A stretch of 64,000 nucleotides of DNA from an uncultured Ruminococcus sp. (GTDB lineage Bacteria > Bacillota > Clostridia > Oscillospirales > Ruminococcaceae). The stretch spans positions 110,460 to 174,459 of the forward strand of contig CAMKMD010000001.1 in the NCBI GenBank assembly GCA_946413815.1, in the 5' to 3' direction. The position numbers and the translations under genes were made by a program. The notes beneath the pieces are model-generated. The model was not told the DNA's origin. It saw only the letters and a list, made by a program, of their open reading frames with translations, and searched no databases. Numbering within the stretch: the first letter of the stretch is position 1; each line of letters begins with the position of its first letter. Below, in pieces: positions 17,849 to 27,480 of the stretch.

Positions 17849-18847
17849 TCACCCCTTTATAGTGCATCCGTATACCGGGATACTGCTGTCTCCCGTTATC
17901 CTGATGCTTATGCCCTGCTCTCCGAAATAAACTGTATTGCTCCGGTTCTGTCCTGCTGCCTTGCTTATGCACCTGTCGTTCACGGCAACTGTGACGCTGC
18001 CTGACGTGATGCCCTTCTCTCTCAGCTGCTCTCCTATCACCCTGCGGTAGATAAGACTCTCGCATATCTCACGGTATGCCGGATGATAGTAGCCGGCCAC
18101 CATATCCCGCTCCACGAATTCGCTGGCATGGAGACCGCATTTTATGACTCTTATGCCGGCTTCTGTGAAACGGAGCATCATATCAGCACAGAGCTGCGTC
18201 ATATCTTCAAAAGGCGTCATGCGGTATTCCCCGCTTTTATACAGCTCTGCAAGGACAGTATTCTCCAGCACGACTACCGGATATATCCTCACGGTCTCCG
18301 GCCGGAGAGCGATTATCTCCTCTGCCGTTTTCATATCCTTCTCAGGAGTGCTCAGCCAGAGACCTGTCATCATCTGAAGCCCCAGCTCTATGCCATGCTC
18401 CTTTATAAGAGCTGCCGCATCCCTGATATCCTGCGCCGAATGGCCGCGCTCATTGGCTCTGAGCACCTCATCATCCATGGACTGCGCACCCAGCTCTATG
18501 GCTGTGACTCCATAGCTTTTCAGCAGCTCAAGTATCTCATGACTGATGCAGTCAGGCCTTGTGGAGCAGCGTATGCCGCGGAACCTGCCTTCGCCCACGA
18601 ACTCAGAAGCCGCACTCAGCAGCTCCAGCATATAGTCCCGCGGGATGGCCGTGAAGCTGCCGCCGAAGAAGGCAATCTCCGTATCTGCCGGAGACCTTGC
18701 CTCCCTGAGTGCCTTTTCGCATATCGTCCGCACCTCTTCACCGTCCGGGAGATGCTGTGCACCGCTGATGGTGTTCTGGTCGCAGAAGCTGCATCTGTGG
18801 GGACAGCCGATATGCGGCACGAATATGGAGATATTACTGTGTTTCAT
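17849..18847 (-). CDS. Elp3-like radical SAM protein of the rnc-smc cluster
   Basis: 332 aa. The [4Fe-4S] cysteines are in GCPHRCSFCDQNTISG (CxxxCxxC). A SAM-binding TIM barrel follows (FFGGSFTAI, IELGAQSMDDEVL, GLQMMTGL). The C-terminal part is about 80 residues, without the full acetyltransferase domain of Elp3. This protein is regularly found between rnc and smc in Clostridia; a tRNA-modifying role is assumed, not shown. The start overlaps the rnc end by 14 bases and has a weak RBS, suggesting coupled translation. Confidence 0.82.
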   Translation of the reverse strand: MKHSNISIFVPHIGCPHRCSFCDQNTISGAQHLPDGEEVRTICEKALREARSPADTEIAFFGGSFTAIPRDYMLELLSAASEFVGEGRFRGIRCSTRPDCISHEILELLKSYGVTAIELGAQSMDDEVLRANERGHSAQDIRDAAALIKEHGIELGLQMMTGLWLSTPEKDMKTAEEIIALRPETVRIYPVVVLENTVLAELYKSGEYRMTPFEDMTQLCADMMLRFTEAGIRVIKCGLHASEFVERDMVAGYYHPAYREICESLIYRRVIGEQLREKGITSGSVTVAVNDRCISKAAGQNRSNTVYFGEQGISIRITGDSSIPVYGCTIKG

Positions 18848-19529
18848 AGCCCATGAGCTCTAAGGCTTCCTTGGCTGCGAGCTGCTCTGCATCCTTCTTG
18901 CTCCTGCCCTTGCCGCGTCCGATCACCTGATCGTTGAGGCATACCTCCACAACAAAGCGCTTGTTGTGGTCGGGGCCCTCTGCACCGATGAGGACATACT
19001 CCACCTTCTCCTCCGGATTCATCTGCACGACCTCCTGGAGGACGGTCTTGAAATCGCGGAACACTGGTGTCTTGCGTGTCTCGATATCCTTCGGCATGAA
19101 GCGGAGGATATGCTTCTTTGCGGCCTCCATGCCTCCGTCGAGGTATACCGCCGCTATGACTGCCTCAAAGGCGTCGGCGAGTATGGAGGGGCGCTCCCTG
19201 CCGCCTGTGTTCTCCTCTCCCTTGCCGAGAAGGAGATAGTCCCCGAGGTTTATCTGCTGTGCAAAGATATGCAGTGACTTCTCGCATACCAGCGATGCTC
19301 TCATCTTTGTGAGGTCGCCCTCGGCCACGCTTGTAAGGTGGGTGTAGAGGTATTCCGATACCACGATGGACAGTACGCTGTCGCCAAGGAACTCAAGGCG
19401 CTCGTTGCTGCCGCCGGGACGTTTCTTCTCGTTTGCATAGGATGAGTGGGAGAGAGCCTGCATTATAAGCTTTCTGTCATTGAATCTGTAGCCGATTGCT
19501 TCTTCCAGTTTCTCTATATTATTACACAT
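18834..19529 (-). CDS. rnc: Ribonuclease III
   Basis: 231 aa. Processes rRNA precursors and other double-stranded RNA. The catalytic domain carries ERLEFLGDSVLSIVVSEYLY and LADAFEAVIAAVYLDGG; the C-terminal dsRNA-binding domain spans about 158-228 (DFKTVLQEVVQ, GRGKGRSKKDAEQLAAKEAL). Four bases downstream of plsX. Confidence 0.97.
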   Translation of the reverse strand: MCNNIEKLEEAIGYRFNDRKLIMQALSHSSYANEKKRPGGSNERLEFLGDSVLSIVVSEYLYTHLTSVAEGDLTKMRASLVCEKSLHIFAQQINLGDYLLLGKGEENTGGRERPSILADAFEAVIAAVYLDGGMEAAKKHILRFMPKDIETRKTPVFRDFKTVLQEVVQMNPEEKVEYVLIGAEGPDHNKRFVVEVCLNDQVIGRGKGRSKKDAEQLAAKEALELMGYETQ

Positions 19530-19532
19530 TGT

Positions 19533-20546
19533 TTACTCCTTTTGACTGCCTGACAGTTCAGAGACGAATCCTTCAATTGCCTTTGTCACTCCGCCCTCGG
19601 CAAACTGCTTTGCCTGGCGGACAGCATTGAAGAACGCGATATAGTCGGAGCTGCCGTGTGCCTTGATGACCGGATATCTTACTCCGAGGAGGGCAGAACC
19701 GCCCACCTCCCTGTAATCCATCTGTTTCTTGAATGTCTTTATCTTATTCAGAGCGAAGAGCGCTCCGAGCTTTCCTGTGCCGGAGAATATCCAGCGCAGC
19801 TTTCCGGCAAAGAAGCTGCCCATGCCCTCATAGAGCTTCAGGGCTATATTACCGGTGAAGCCGTCCGTCACAACGACCTGACACTCGCCCTTAGGGAGAT
19901 CCCTTGCCTCTATATTGCCTGCGAAATTGAGCCCCGAGTCTTTGAGCAGCCTGTAAGCCTCCAGCTCCAGTTCCCTGCCCTTGGTCTCCTCCGCGCCGAT
20001 GTTAAGAAGGCCTACCTTAGGCGACTTGTAGCCGAGGACGTGCTCTGCATAGGCGCTGCCCATAACGGCGAACTGGAGAAGCATCTCCGGGCGGCACTCG
20101 GTATTCGCTCCCGCATCGAGCAGCAGAAAGCTGCCCTTGTCCGCCGGGAGCACCGGTGACGGCGCAACACGCTTAATGCCTTTGATACGCTTGACGATGA
20201 AGGTAGCTCCCATGACGAGCGCTCCGGTGCTGCCCGCAGATACAAAGGCATCGCCCCTGCCCTCTGAGAGAAGTCTCAGACCGAGCCCCATGGAAGTATT
20301 CTTCCCGGACTTGATTATCTCGCCCGGTTCTTCATGTATATCAAAAACATCATCGGTATGCTCTATCTCCATACCCTCAAGGCTTATGCCGTTCTCTTCG
20401 GCACATTTCTTTATCTTCTCGCTGCTGCCTGTCAGTACGATGCCCGTACCGAGCTCCCTGACAGCCTTTTCGCAGCCTCTGAGTACCTCCAGAGGGGCAT
20501 TGTCCCCTCCGAAGGCGTCAACTATAACTACAGTCTTATCTGCCAA
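19533..20546 (-). CDS. plsX: Phosphate acyltransferase PlsX
   Basis: 337 aa, TTG start at 20546 inside the trmFO end (11-base overlap). Makes acyl-phosphate from acyl-ACP for phospholipid synthesis; the partner plsY lies at 48.2 kb. Signatures are VDAFGGDNAP near the N terminus (usually VDAMGGDNAP), VSAGSTGALVMGA, LLDAGANTECRP, GLLNIGAEETKG and VVTDGFTGNIALK. No acpP gene follows, unlike many Firmicutes. Confidence 0.95.
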   Translation of the reverse strand: MADKTVVIVDAFGGDNAPLEVLRGCEKAVRELGTGIVLTGSSEKIKKCAEENGISLEGMEIEHTDDVFDIHEEPGEIIKSGKNTSMGLGLRLLSEGRGDAFVSAGSTGALVMGATFIVKRIKGIKRVAPSPVLPADKGSFLLLDAGANTECRPEMLLQFAVMGSAYAEHVLGYKSPKVGLLNIGAEETKGRELELEAYRLLKDSGLNFAGNIEARDLPKGECQVVVTDGFTGNIALKLYEGMGSFFAGKLRWIFSGTGKLGALFALNKIKTFKKQMDYREVGGSALLGVRYPVIKAHGSSDYIAFFNAVRQAKQFAEGGVTKAIEGFVSELSGSQKE

Positions 20547-21852
20547 CTCTTTCCAGCTCCCTCTTGAGAGATTCTATGCCACGGGCAGCATAGGCGCCGT
20601 AGCGTTCCTTCTTGTCCTTTATCCTTACGCCGATATCCGGCAGTATACCCATATTCGCCCCCATGGGCTGGAACTTTCCGTCGTTGAACGGATCACTGAT
20701 GTACGCTGAGAGCGCTCCCGTCATGCAGTCGGCGGGGAGATTTATCCTCTCCAGTCCGAGTATGCGCCTTGCGGCTGCCGTGCCTGCGATTATACCGCTT
20801 GCCGCCGATTCCATATAGCCCTCGACTCCGGTTATCTGTCCGGCGAAGAATATCTCCGGCCGCTCGCGCATGGAGAAATCCGCATCGAGGAGCACAGGGC
20901 TGTTGATGAAGGTATTCCTGTGCATAACTCCGTAGCGCATGAACTCTGCATTCTCAAGGCCCGGTATCATGGAGAATACCCTCTTCTGCTCGCCGAATTT
21001 CAGATTGGTCTGGAAGCCCACAAGGTTAAAAAGCGTAGCGTCACGGTTCTCACGCCTGAGCTGTACCACTGCATACGGTCTTCTTCCCGTCTTCGGGTCG
21101 TCTATACCCACGGGCTTCATGGGGCCGAAGCGCATGGCATCCTCTCCTCTGGTGGCGAGCACCTCGATAGGCATACAGCCCTCGTATACGCTGAAGGGAT
21201 GAGTCTCGAAGTCATGCAGCTGCACCCGCTCCGCCGTAAGGAGCTCACGCTGGAAGGCCTGATACTCCTCCTTGTTCATGGGGCAGTTGATATAATCATC
21301 GCCGCCTCTGCCGTAGCGTGAGGCGAAGAACACCTTATCCTTGTCAAGGCTCTCATAGGTGACGATAGGAGCGGCTGCATCGTAGAAGCTGAGCCCCTCG
21401 CCGCAGAGTCCCTTTATCACATCAGCCATAGCACCTGAGGTAAGGGGGCCTGTAGCGATTATGGTGATGCCATCCGGCAGTTCTGTTACCTCTCCGGGGA
21501 TGACCTCGATGAGAGGCTCTGACTTTATCTTCTCAGTCACTGCATCGGAGAAGCGTTCACGGTCAACTGCCAGCGCTCCGCCGGCCTCGACTGCATTCTC
21601 CTTTGCACAGGGCACTGTCAGGGAACCGAGCATCTCCATCTCGGCCTTGAGCATGCCTGCCGCTGACTCCACTCTTGCCGCCTTGAGGGAATTGGAGCAT
21701 ACCAGCTCCGCAAAGCCGCTGTACTTATGCGCCGGGGAATACTTCTCCGGCTTCATTTCAAAGAGACGGACTCCTATACCGTAACGGGCAAGGCTCCAGG
21801 CTGCCTCGCAGCCCGCAAGTCCCGCACCGATGACATTTACCGGCGCCGTCAT
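20536..21852 (-). CDS. trmFO: Folate-dependent tRNA (uracil-5-)-methyltransferase TrmFO
   Basis: 438 aa from ATG 21852, which overlaps the topA stop as ATGA; the track start 27 bases upstream would extend into topA. Methylates U54 of tRNA using methylene-THF and FAD. FAD-binding VIGAGLAGCEAAWSLA is at the N terminus, then CSNSLKAARVESAAGMLKAEM and GQITGVEGYMESAASG, all strongly conserved in GidA-like TrmFO. Placed right after topA, as in many Firmicutes. Confidence 0.96.
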   Translation of the reverse strand: MTAPVNVIGAGLAGCEAAWSLARYGIGVRLFEMKPEKYSPAHKYSGFAELVCSNSLKAARVESAAGMLKAEMEMLGSLTVPCAKENAVEAGGALAVDRERFSDAVTEKIKSEPLIEVIPGEVTELPDGITIIATGPLTSGAMADVIKGLCGEGLSFYDAAAPIVTYESLDKDKVFFASRYGRGGDDYINCPMNKEEYQAFQRELLTAERVQLHDFETHPFSVYEGCMPIEVLATRGEDAMRFGPMKPVGIDDPKTGRRPYAVVQLRRENRDATLFNLVGFQTNLKFGEQKRVFSMIPGLENAEFMRYGVMHRNTFINSPVLLDADFSMRERPEIFFAGQITGVEGYMESAASGIIAGTAAARRILGLERINLPADCMTGALSAYISDPFNDGKFQPMGANMGILPDIGVRIKDKKERYGAYAARGIESLKRELERVGR

Positions 21853-23930
21853 TTCTTCAGCTCTCTTTCGTAGCCGCATCCGTCATTCTCGCAGACGAGA
21901 CGGCCTGACTTTCCGCCCTTCATGAAGAGGGATTTTCCGCACTGCGGACATACCTCCGCCGTGGGCACGTTCCATGTCATGAAGTTGCACTCCGGGTATC
22001 CCTCGCAGCCGTAAAAGCTCCTGCCCTTCTTGGATTTCTTGAGCAGCATCTTCCTGCCGCAGCGGGGACAGCTTCCCTCGGTCTCCGTAACTATCTTCTT
22101 GGTGTTGGAGCACTCGGGGAATCCGGGACAGGCAAGGAACTTTCCGAACCTGCCGTACTTTATGACCATGTTCCTGCCGCAGAGCTCGCAGACTACGTCT
22201 GTCTCCTCATCCGGGACCTTTACTCTCTTGCCCTCCATGGCTGTCTCAGCCTTTTCAAGGGTAGCGGCAAAGTCATCGTAGAACTCGTGGAGAGTCTTCA
22301 CCCAGTCCTTTGTGCCGTGCTCGACTTCATCGAGCTCGCTTTCCATATCGGCTGTGAACTTGGCGTCAACTATCTTCTCAAAGTGGTCGATCATAAGATC
22401 GGTTATGGTCTCGCCCAGGTTGGTCGGCTTGAGCTGCTTGCCCTCATGCTCGACGTACTGGCGTGCTGTTATGGTGGTTATGGTGGGAGCATAGGTACTC
22501 GGTCTGCCGATGCCGTTCTCCTCGAGAGCCTTGATGAGTGAGGCTTCTGTGTATCTCGGAGGCGGCTGGGTGAAGTGCTGGTTTCCGGTGATGGATTTCA
22601 GCTTCAGCTTGTCGTCCTTTTTCAGCTCCGGCAGCATCTTCTTGCCGGATTCCTCGTTATCGGTGGACTCAACGTAGAGAGCCATGAAGCCGTCGAACTT
22701 GACTGAGTAGCCTGTAGCCCTGAATGTGCAGCCGTTGGCCTCGATGTCTGCCGATACGGTATCGAGCAGTGCATTTGCCATCTGGCTGGCGATGAAGCGC
22801 TCCCAGATAAGCTTGTAGAGCTTGTACTGGTCGCTTGTAAGGCTGCTCTTTACTCTCTCAGGAGTGAGCTCGGGGGTTGAAGGACGGATGGCCTCGTGGG
22901 CATCCTGTGCGTTGTTCTTGGTCTTGAATACTCTCGGCTTGTCGGGCAGGTAGTCCTTGCCGTATACCGTTCCGATGTACTCAGCAGCTGCTGCCTTTGC
23001 CTCGTCGGAGATACGGAGACTGTCCGTTCTCATATAGGTGATAAGACCTACAGCGCCTACGCCCTCAACGTCAACGCCTTCGTACAGCTCCTGTGCAGCC
23101 TTCATGGTACGCTTTGCACTGAATCCCATCTTGCGGGACGCCTCCTGCTGCATGGTGGAGGTTATGAAGGGCGGTGCGGGCTGCTTCTTCGTAACGCGCT
23201 TCTTTACTGCGGTGACTGTATACTCCGCACCCTCAAGGCGTTTCAGCAGATCGTCCGCCTCAGCCTGACCGGGGATCTCCAGCTTCTTGCCGTCAACTGC
23301 AACGAGGGCGGCATCGAATATCTTTCTTGAACCGGGTGCGGTGAATTTTGCATCTATGGACCAGTACTCCTTGGGTACGAAGGAGCGTATCTCCTTCTCC
23401 CTGTCAACTACGAGACGTACTGCAACGGACTGTACTCTTCCGGCAGAGAGGCCTCTCTTTACCTTCTTCCAGAGGAAGGGGCTGAGCTTGTAGCCCACAA
23501 GGCGGTCAAGGATACGTCTTGCCTGCTGGGCGTTTACAAGATCAACGTCGATCTTGTGGGGGTTGCTCATACCGGACTGTACTCCGGTCTTGGTGATCTC
23601 GTTGAAGGCAACGCGGTTGTTGTCGTTCATATCGAGCTTCAGCATCTGTGCGATATGCCATGATATGGCTTCTCCCTCACGGTCAGGGTCGGTTGCGAGA
23701 AATACTTTTCCGCACTTCTTGGCACGCTTCTTCAGATCCTTGATAACGTCCTCCTTGCCCTTCATATCTGTGTACTGGGGCTGGAAATCGTTCTCGGTAT
23801 CCACGCCGAGACGCGACTTGGGAAGATCCCTGACGTGTCCCATGGAGGCTATGACCTCAAAGCCGGGACCGAGGTACTTCTGTATTGTTTTAGCCTTTGC
23901 AGGCGACTCTACTATAACTAAATCTGACAT
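21849..23930 (-). CDS. topA: DNA topoisomerase I (type IA)
   Basis: 693 aa. Relaxes negative supercoils. The Toprim domain begins VIVESPAKAKTIQKYLG and includes LATDPDREGEAISWH; the catalytic tyrosine lies in GLITYMRTDS. The C-terminal region has three Cys4 zinc modules (CELCGRNM...C, CPRCGRKM...C, CPQCGKSL...C). Two bases after dprA, before trmFO: the classical dprA-topA-trmFO order. Confidence 0.98.
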   Translation of the reverse strand: MSDLVIVESPAKAKTIQKYLGPGFEVIASMGHVRDLPKSRLGVDTENDFQPQYTDMKGKEDVIKDLKKRAKKCGKVFLATDPDREGEAISWHIAQMLKLDMNDNNRVAFNEITKTGVQSGMSNPHKIDVDLVNAQQARRILDRLVGYKLSPFLWKKVKRGLSAGRVQSVAVRLVVDREKEIRSFVPKEYWSIDAKFTAPGSRKIFDAALVAVDGKKLEIPGQAEADDLLKRLEGAEYTVTAVKKRVTKKQPAPPFITSTMQQEASRKMGFSAKRTMKAAQELYEGVDVEGVGAVGLITYMRTDSLRISDEAKAAAAEYIGTVYGKDYLPDKPRVFKTKNNAQDAHEAIRPSTPELTPERVKSSLTSDQYKLYKLIWERFIASQMANALLDTVSADIEANGCTFRATGYSVKFDGFMALYVESTDNEESGKKMLPELKKDDKLKLKSITGNQHFTQPPPRYTEASLIKALEENGIGRPSTYAPTITTITARQYVEHEGKQLKPTNLGETITDLMIDHFEKIVDAKFTADMESELDEVEHGTKDWVKTLHEFYDDFAATLEKAETAMEGKRVKVPDEETDVVCELCGRNMVIKYGRFGKFLACPGFPECSNTKKIVTETEGSCPRCGRKMLLKKSKKGRSFYGCEGYPECNFMTWNVPTAEVCPQCGKSLFMKGGKSGRLVCENDGCGYERELKK

Positions 23931-23932
23931 TT

Positions 23933-25222
23933 CTATCTCCTCTCAGTCAGCAGTTCATATCTGTTGCCGGGCAGTGAGCGTATCACTCCGGCAAGTTCAA
24001 GCTCCGTCAACTCACAGAACAGCTCTCCGGAACCTATACCTGTCTGCTGCGCTATCTCGTCAGCGTGCAGAGGTCCTCCGCCGAGCAGTCCGGCGATCTT
24101 CTTCTGTATATCGGTGAGTGACGATGTATCAGGTGCCTTTTCCCCTTTCTCGGCAGGGACCTTCTCCTCCGGGGCAGTTCCGGCAGCGGCCTCCCCGGCC
24201 TTTCTGCGCTCACGGCGCTTCTGACGTGCAACACGTTCCGCAAGCTCCTCGGCTACCTTTTCCTCATTGATATCTTCGTTGTATACAGAGGTAAAAGGAC
24301 TTATCCTTCTGAGCTCGCCCTCCTCGTACATCAGCTTGTCAACGAAGGCTCCGTCCCTGAACAGGCCGGATACGTCCTCCGCACAGTAAAGTGGCTCCGC
24401 ACCCTCCCGCAGGAGAGCCAGATTGCCCGACCACGAGGGTGAGAATATATCGGCTGGCGGCAGCACAAAAACATCCCTGCCCTGCTCTACAGCAAGGCGG
24501 GCGGTTATAAGCGAACCGCTCTTCTCAGGTGCTTCAAAGACTATGGTCGCACGGCTGAGAGCCGCGAGTATACGGTTGCGCATGGGGAAGTTCATAGGTG
24601 AAGGCGAGGTACCGGGCGGGAATTCGGAGACGAATACTCCTCCCGCAGCGATGACCTGATCACGGAAGCGGAAATTATCCCTCGGGTAGTCAACATCGAC
24701 TCCGCAGCCCATAACGCAGGCTGTTGGGCGGTTGCGTCCCACAGCAGCCATCGATGCTGTGATATCGATGCCCACTGCAAAACCGCTGACTATGGTAAAG
24801 CCGTTGCCGGAAAGCTCTCCGCATATCTCGGCGCAGGCTTTCATACCGTACTCCGATGCTCTTCGCGTTCCGACTGCGGTAACTGCTCTTGTACCGCTGA
24901 GGCAGCCTATATTTCCCTTATAGAACAGCACTGCCGGCGGATTCATGATATGCCTCAGTCTCGGGGGATAGTCCTCCGAGCTGTAGCCTATGACACCGAT
25001 GCCGTGCTTTTCGCACTCCTGCATCAGCGCATCCGCCTGTGCTATGCCGATCAGCTGTGTATTCTTCAGCTCCGCATCGCTGAGCCGAAGGAAACACTCC
25101 GGGTCTGTAAGAGCGGCATAGGCTTCTTCAGCCGTCTCGTAGATACACATAGCTTCCCATATTCTCCGGCTTCCTACGCCGAATACCATCGAGAGCCATA
25201 ACCAGTATTTTGTCTGCTCCAT
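23933..25222 (-). CDS. dprA: DNA-processing protein DprA
   Basis: 429 aa. Loads RecA onto incoming single-stranded DNA in transformation. A SAM-like N-terminal region is followed by the Rossmann fold (GTRRASEYGMKACAEI, SGFAVGIDITAS, CGVDVDYPRDN, FPPGTSPSPMNFPMRNRI, EAPEKSGSLITARLAVEQGR). A charged linker (about 325-365) leads to a C-terminal winged-helix (IQKKIAGLLGGGPLHADEIAQ). The presence of dprA does not prove competence. Confidence 0.95.
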   Translation of the reverse strand: MEQTKYWLWLSMVFGVGSRRIWEAMCIYETAEEAYAALTDPECFLRLSDAELKNTQLIGIAQADALMQECEKHGIGVIGYSSEDYPPRLRHIMNPPAVLFYKGNIGCLSGTRAVTAVGTRRASEYGMKACAEICGELSGNGFTIVSGFAVGIDITASMAAVGRNRPTACVMGCGVDVDYPRDNFRFRDQVIAAGGVFVSEFPPGTSPSPMNFPMRNRILAALSRATIVFEAPEKSGSLITARLAVEQGRDVFVLPPADIFSPSWSGNLALLREGAEPLYCAEDVSGLFRDGAFVDKLMYEEGELRRISPFTSVYNEDINEEKVAEELAERVARQKRRERRKAGEAAAGTAPEEKVPAEKGEKAPDTSSLTDIQKKIAGLLGGGPLHADEIAQQTGIGSGELFCELTELELAGVIRSLPGNRYELLTERR

Positions 25223-25253
25223 ATCAACACCCGCCTTTCAGAAATCTCATCCT

Positions 25254-26063
25254 TTATTTTTTCATTTCCCACATTATCACTCCGGCAGCCATTGCCGCAT
25301 TGAGTGAATTTATACTTCCCTGCATAGGGATAGTTATCCTCATATCGCATCTCTGAGCCGTCTCAGGCGGAAGGCCTCTGCCCTCGTTGCCGATGAATAC
25401 GGCCTGAGTGCCGCTGTGCGGCATCTCTGTCACTTTGACAGCATCCGCATCTATGACAGCTGCCATCGTCTGCACGTTCTGCTCCTTCAGCAGCCCGAAA
25501 AGCTGATCCGGATCATTTACTATGGATATCCTCTCCCGGAACAGGGAGCCCATTGTGGAGCGTACAGTCTTCGGGTTATAAAGATCGCATGACCCGCAGA
25601 GTATAATGCCGTCTATGCCGAAGGCGTCTGCGGTGCGTATCACCGTACCCATATTCCCGGGATCCTGAAGGCCGTACAGCACCACGTACTTTCCGCCATC
25701 CTTCAGCAGCGGGACGGACTGCGGTATCCTGCATACGGCAAAGCAGCCCTGCGGGGTCTCGGTCTGCGATATCCTCTCGGCGAGGTCATCGGATATGATG
25801 TACCATTCGCCGGCAGCATCGGGGTCTGAGCCGGTTTCCGCGAACTCCTCCAATGCCTTCTGAGTGAAAAGTATGAAGTGAACAGCATCGGCCTCAATGG
25901 CGTCTCTGACGATACGCTGTCCCTCCAACACGAATAAGCCGTATCTCTGCCTCTCTTTTTTAAGAGAGGACAGTTTCTGATACAGCTTGATCTTCGGATT
26001 ATCCTTTGAGGCAAGATACCTGTCCGCCGGGACAGTGTATCCGCCGACAGATATTATTTCCAT
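25254..26063 (-). CDS. TrmH/SpoU-family RNA 2'-O-methyltransferase
   Basis: 269 aa. The N-terminal L30e-like substrate-binding domain contains SLKKERQRYGLFVLEG. The SPOUT knot domain contains VLYGLQDPGNMGTVIRTADAFG, IGNEGRGLPPE and IPMQGSINSLNAAMAAGV, the three SpoU motifs. Likely methylates 23S rRNA or tRNA ribose; the target is not deducible. It lies between the rplT terminator and dprA, and read-through from the infC operon may feed it. Confidence 0.9.
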   Translation of the reverse strand: MEIISVGGYTVPADRYLASKDNPKIKLYQKLSSLKKERQRYGLFVLEGQRIVRDAIEADAVHFILFTQKALEEFAETGSDPDAAGEWYIISDDLAERISQTETPQGCFAVCRIPQSVPLLKDGGKYVVLYGLQDPGNMGTVIRTADAFGIDGIILCGSCDLYNPKTVRSTMGSLFRERISIVNDPDQLFGLLKEQNVQTMAAVIDADAVKVTEMPHSGTQAVFIGNEGRGLPPETAQRCDMRITIPMQGSINSLNAAMAAGVIMWEMKK

Positions 26064-26095
26064 CTGCGACCTCCTGTTACGGCAGTCATTTACAA

Positions 26096-26131
26096 GAAAA
26101 CACGCTCTCTTTAATTATAGAGCGTGTTTCT
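26096..26131 (-). terminator. Terminator after rplT
   Basis: Minus strand stem ACACGCTCT/AGAGCGTGT with a loop of about 12 bases followed by TTTTCTT. It ends the infC-rpmI-rplT unit just before trmH. Confidence 0.8.
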
Positions 26132-26140
26132 GTTTACAAA

Positions 26141-26494
26141 TTAAAGAGCAGCCTTAGCCTTGTCAGCAATAGCTGTGAAACCTGCTGCATCGTTGATAGC
26201 GATCTCGGAGAGCATCTTTCTGTTGAGTGAGATGCCAGCCTTCTTGCAGCCGTTCATGAATGTAGAGTAGTTCATGCCGTTGAGCTTTGCAGCTGCTGAG
26301 ATTCTTGTGATCCAGAGCTGTCTGAACTGTCTCTTCTTCTGCTTTCTTCCGATGTAAGCGTAGTTGCCGGACTTCATTACGGCCTGCTTAGCCATCTTGA
26401 AGTGCTTGCTCTTTGCGCCCCAGTAGCCCTTAGCGAGCTTTAATGTCTTATTTCTTCTCTTACGAGTCATCATTGCACCCTTGATACGTGCCAT
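26141..26494 (-). CDS. rplT: 50S ribosomal protein L20
   Basis: 117 aa, complete bL20. Basic helical N terminus ([25 protein letters not shown]) and conserved [17 protein letters not shown]-type segment. L20 also acts as autorepressor of this operon in B. subtilis by binding the infC leader. Confidence 0.98.
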   Translation of the reverse strand: MARIKGAMMTRKRRNKTLKLAKGYWGAKSKHFKMAKQAVMKSGNYAYIGRKQKKRQFRQLWITRISAAAKLNGMNYSTFMNGCKKAGISLNRKMLSEIAINDAAGFTAIADKAKAAL

Positions 26495-26550
26495 AGTCTT
26501 TTACCTCCAGTATAGAATTACGATTAACGGTTGATTACTTGTACCTGCTA

Positions 26551-26754
26551 TCAGAGATACGGAACGAGCTTCTTTACAGTAGGAGCGTTTGCGCTTCCTG
26601 CAACACCTGCGTTACGAGCGATTCTCTTGCGCTTTGTGTCCTTCTGTGTAAGTCTGTGTCTCTTGTTGGTGTGCTGGTACTTTACCTTACCGCTTCCTGT
26701 AATCTTAAAACGCTTCTTTGCGCCAGAGTGAGTTTTTACCTTAACCTTTGCCAT
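26551..26754 (-). CDS. rpmI: 50S ribosomal protein L35
   Basis: 67 aa from ATG at 26754 (AAGGAGG eight bases before it; the track start 21 bases upstream precedes the RBS). Starts MAKVKVKTHSGAKKRFK and ends TVKKLVPYL, standard bL35. Confidence 0.97.
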   Translation of the reverse strand: MAKVKVKTHSGAKKRFKITGSGKVKYQHTNKRHRLTQKDTKRKRIARNAGVAGSANAPTVKKLVPYL

Positions 26755-26789
26755 TTTATATTCCTCCTTAGTCAAGAACAGGCTGGTTC

Positions 26790-27308
26790 TTACTTGTTTG
26801 CTTTCGGGTTCACGAACATTACTATGCTGCGACCCTCCATTTTAGCCGGCTTGTCAACAGTACCTGCCTCGGAGATAGCCTCCTTGAAACGGTCAAGCAG
26901 CTCGCTGCCGAGTTCGGGGTGTGCAATCGCTCTTTTGCGGAATCTTACTGAAACCTTGAGCTTGTCGCCGCCCTTCAGGAATTTTACAGCCTGATTCACC
27001 TTAGTCTCAAAGTCATGAGTATCGATCGTGGAGAACATTCTGATCTCCTTGATAGAAACTACCTTCTGATTCTTCTTTGCTTCCTTTTCACGCTTCTGCT
27101 GCTCGAAGCAGTATTTTCCGTAGTCCATGATACGGCATACGGGCGGCGTTGCCTGGGGAGCGATCTTAACTAAGTCGAGATCTTTGTCGTAGGCTATTTT
27201 CTGAGCCTCCTTGGCTGACAATACACCGAGCTTTGTTCCGTCAGCGTCGATTACGAGAATTTCCTTATCTCTTATCTCTTCGTTGATCTGCAGTTCCTGT
27301 TTGCTAAT
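26790..27308 (-). CDS. infC: Translation initiation factor IF-3, probable ATT start
   Basis: 172 aa if translation starts at ATT (27308-27306). GGAGG ends nine bases before that ATT but only three before the TTG used by the track (27314). IF-3 genes are the known case of ATT starts, which let IF-3 repress its own synthesis. The N domain begins SKQELQINEEIRDKEILVID; the C domain includes PPVCRIMDYGKYCFEQQKREKEAKK and RAIAHPELG. It discriminates start codons on the 30S subunit. First gene of infC-rpmI-rplT. Confidence 0.95.
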   Translation of the reverse strand: MSKQELQINEEIRDKEILVIDADGTKLGVLSAKEAQKIAYDKDLDLVKIAPQATPPVCRIMDYGKYCFEQQKREKEAKKNQKVVSIKEIRMFSTIDTHDFETKVNQAVKFLKGGDKLKVSVRFRKRAIAHPELGSELLDRFKEAISEAGTVDKPAKMEGRSIVMFVNPKANK

Positions 27309-27317
27309 TTTCAAGCA

Positions 27318-27475
27318 CCTCCAGCTATAAATTTTGGATAAACAAAAATGAGTGCAGACTCATCCGCACTCACACAATACGTACAGCGCTCCGGTATACC
27401 CCTTGCGCATAACTTACATATTGACCGTTTCAGCATAGCCCGACGGTGAGAACGCATAGTCCTGCTTTGTTTACT
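27318..27475 (-). promoter_or_regulatory. infC leader with attenuator (L20-leader type)
   Basis: About 160 nt of untranslated leader between the promoter and the infC RBS. It ends with an intrinsic terminator on the minus strand: TGAGTGC/GCACTCA (27372-27349) followed by TTTTTG, only about 20 bases before the RBS. This fits the transcription attenuation of infC operons by L20 described in B. subtilis. I cannot assign the L20-binding fold base by base, so the class is inferred from position. Confidence 0.65.
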
Positions 27476-27480
27476 AATAG

